Origin: Kordiimonadaceae bacterium | GTDB taxonomy: Bacteria; Pseudomonadota; Alphaproteobacteria; Sphingomonadales; Emcibacteraceae | Direction: 5' to 3' | Assembly: GCA_024236295.1 (NCBI GenBank) | Contig: JACKKT010000001.1 | Coordinates: forward strand, 1 to 64,000 | Length of the DNA stretch: 64,000 nt | Shown here: positions 62,795 to 64,000 of the stretch, piece after piece | How positions within the stretch are numbered: the stretch's first letter is position 1 | Layout of the letters: each line of letters begins with the position of its first letter | Notes under the pieces: generated by a model | Databases searched by the model: none | What the model was told of the DNA's origin: nothing | What the model saw: the letters and a program-made list of their open reading frames with translations, nothing else | Position numbers and translations under genes: made by a program

Positions 62795-64000
62795 ATGCTA
62801 AAAAGTTATCTGAACAGCACTCTTCGCGATATTATCAATAATAAAGGTTATAGTGCTATAAATATTATTGGCCTCGCAGTGGCTATGGCAGCATGCCTGC
62901 TTATTTCCTTGTTCGTGAACGATGAACTTGGCTACGATAAATTTATACCCGATGCAGCGCGAACCTACCGAATTGAGGTTACGGCAAAATCGCCCAATCG
63001 TGCTGATGAACGTTATGCATCATTCATGGGTGCTTATGGTCCATTAATTAAAGAAAGATCACCGGATGTTGAAGATACTACTCGTTATCAGACAAACAGA
63101 CTAGCAGTTGGCGTCGAAAACCGGTTTTTTTATGAAAATATAACCTTCACTGATACAAATTTTCTTGATTTTATGGGGCTAACGGCGCCAGCCAACGTAT
63201 TAAGTGATCAACAGGCAATTGTTATTACCCAGAAAATTGCCAATAAATATTTTCCAAATGAAGACCCGATAGGCAAAACCATGACAGTAGCAGGTACGGT
63301 TGATTACCGAGTAGCCTATGTCATACCAGACCTTCCCCGCAAATCGCATCTGGCGATTGATATGGTTGTTCCATATAACGAAACTTTTCAAAGCGGCGTT
63401 AATACGGAATATATGTCTCTTAATAATGCGACATATGTAAGGATGAAACCGGGACAATCGCCTGAGCTTTTAAGGCCTCTTATTGCAACTTTAATAGATG
63501 AAAATGTGCCGCAAAGTGATCAGGGCATAAAAGCCAGTTCCAGACGTATTCCGACATTTATCGCCGTCCAGGATGTTTATTTAAAATCACCTGCCGGTGT
63601 TATAGGAAAAGCAAGCGGTGATATTACTGTTGTAATCGGATTTATCAGTGTGGCTATCCTTATTGTCGTAATAGCAACGGTAAATTATATCAATCTGGCA
63701 ACGGCAAGGGCTATCAAACGTGCCCGCGAAGTTGGTATAAGAAAAGTAATGGGAGCGACAAGAAAGCAGCTTATTTCGCAGTTTTTAGGTGAATCTGTCA
63801 TGATCGCATTTATTTCTGCTATAATTGCTCTTGCATTTGTTGAAGTCATATTACCTTCCTTTAATGCTGCGCTTGACCGCGAGATCAGCTTTGAAATTAT
63901 AGAAAGCCCCCTTAATCTGATTTTGCTTCTATTGATTACGTCAATTATCGGCATCATAGCCGGGCTATATCCGGCTTTTTATCTTTCCGCATTTAATCCG
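62795..64000 (+). CDS. FtsX/MacB-type ABC transporter permease, 5' part
   Basis: The frame stays open for 402 codons from ATG 62795 to the window end, so the 3' part is missing; full-length relatives have ~800 residues. AAGGAAAC lies 5-11 bases before the ATG. The first helix is INIIGLAVAMAACLLISLFV (~23-42). A MacB-like periplasmic domain follows (~45-270, NDELGYDKFIPDAARTYRIE, QAIVITQKIANKYFPNEDPI), and then the FtsX core VNYINLATARAIKRAREVGI and RKVMGATRKQLISQFLGES with further helices. It is probably part of an efflux operon with an ATPase beyond the window. It is driven by the sigma-54-type promoter at 62731-62747. Confidence 0.9.
   Translation, partial: MLKSYLNSTLRDIINNKGYSAINIIGLAVAMAACLLISLFVNDELGYDKFIPDAARTYRIEVTAKSPNRADERYASFMGAYGPLIKERSPDVEDTTRYQTNRLAVGVENRFFYENITFTDTNFLDFMGLTAPANVLSDQQAIVITQKIANKYFPNEDPIGKTMTVAGTVDYRVAYVIPDLPRKSHLAIDMVVPYNETFQSGVNTEYMSLNNATYVRMKPGQSPELLRPLIATLIDENVPQSDQGIKASSRRIPTFIAVQDVYLKSPAGVIGKASGDITVVIGFISVAILIVVIATVNYINLATARAIKRAREVGIRKVMGATRKQLISQFLGESVMIAFISAIIALAFVEVILPSFNAALDREISFEIIESPLNLILLLLITSIIGIIAGLYPAFYLSAFNP

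Noticed and set aside
1..64000. tRNA, rRNA, CRISPR arrays, insertion sequences and prophage genes
   Set aside because: The intergenic regions were read for cloverleaf-like or repeat-spacer patterns and the proteins for transposases, integrases and phage functions; none was found.

Overview
The window reads as a 64-kb piece of an alphaproteobacterial chromosome of fairly low GC (roughly 40-45 percent by eye). This rests on gene order and family types: a surA-like gene, lptD, pdxA and rsmA run together next to pepA-holC; hda is followed by ppk and ppx; and tpiA-secG-pyrG-eno-ftsB leads into a pdhA/pdhB(lipoyl)/pdhC/lpd operon with lipA and a Coq10/RatA-type gene. The genus is not identifiable from the sequence alone; a marine Kordiimonadales/Emcibacterales-like bacterium is a guess. 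No rRNA, tRNA, IS element, phage or CRISPR array was seen. Nearly all of the sequence is densely packed protein-coding DNA.

Layout. 1-5955: the 3' end of yicC, then a TPR-sulfotransferase and a TonB-dependent receptor placed between yicC and gmk. 5963-12377 (minus): DyP peroxidase, rsmA, pdxA, a SurA-like chaperone, lptD. 12535-16340: pepA-holC, then a convergent ABC-F ATPase. 16460-27505: ndk, purMN, a DUF2066 protein, hda, ppk, ppx, RNase D, aspS. 27583-32409: a small motility-like ORF, a TPR-SPOR lipoprotein, a chorismate mutase, a small membrane protein behind a LexA-type box, and three tandem exported DUF442/phosphatase-like proteins. 32486-43912: diguanylate cyclase, RhlE-type helicase, a three-repeat membrane protein, parE, a divergent polysaccharide deacetylase, a short 6-phosphogluconate dehydrogenase, trpE and a PpiD-like foldase. 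44110-55616: central metabolism (tpiA, secG, pyrG, eno, ftsB-like, pyruvate dehydrogenase, lipA). 55628-64000: accessory genes (FAH hydrolase, an XRE/membrane protein pair, alpha/beta hydrolase, CapA, flippase, class V PLP enzyme, a DoxX-like protein) and the start of an FtsX/MacB-type ABC permease cut by the window end.

How the parts work together. The lptD/SurA block serves outer-membrane biogenesis. The pdh block forms a complete E1-E2-E3 complex with its lipoate synthase, and its upstream region carries two inverted repeats around a likely promoter. Hda (DnaA inactivation), ppk/ppx (polyphosphate) and the GGDEF protein are regulatory functions.

The most interesting signals are regulatory or accessory. 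They are: a GTTC-N7-GTTC box over the -10 of a 70-residue membrane protein gene at 29746-29958; a sigma-54 type -24/-12 element with two tandem palindromes upstream of the ABC permease at 62795; a palindrome inside the promoter of the TonB receptor; a tandem expansion of four exported CX4R domains; and a membrane protein built from three repeats of a two-helix unit. All functional statements come from reading motifs and order by eye; no database search was run.
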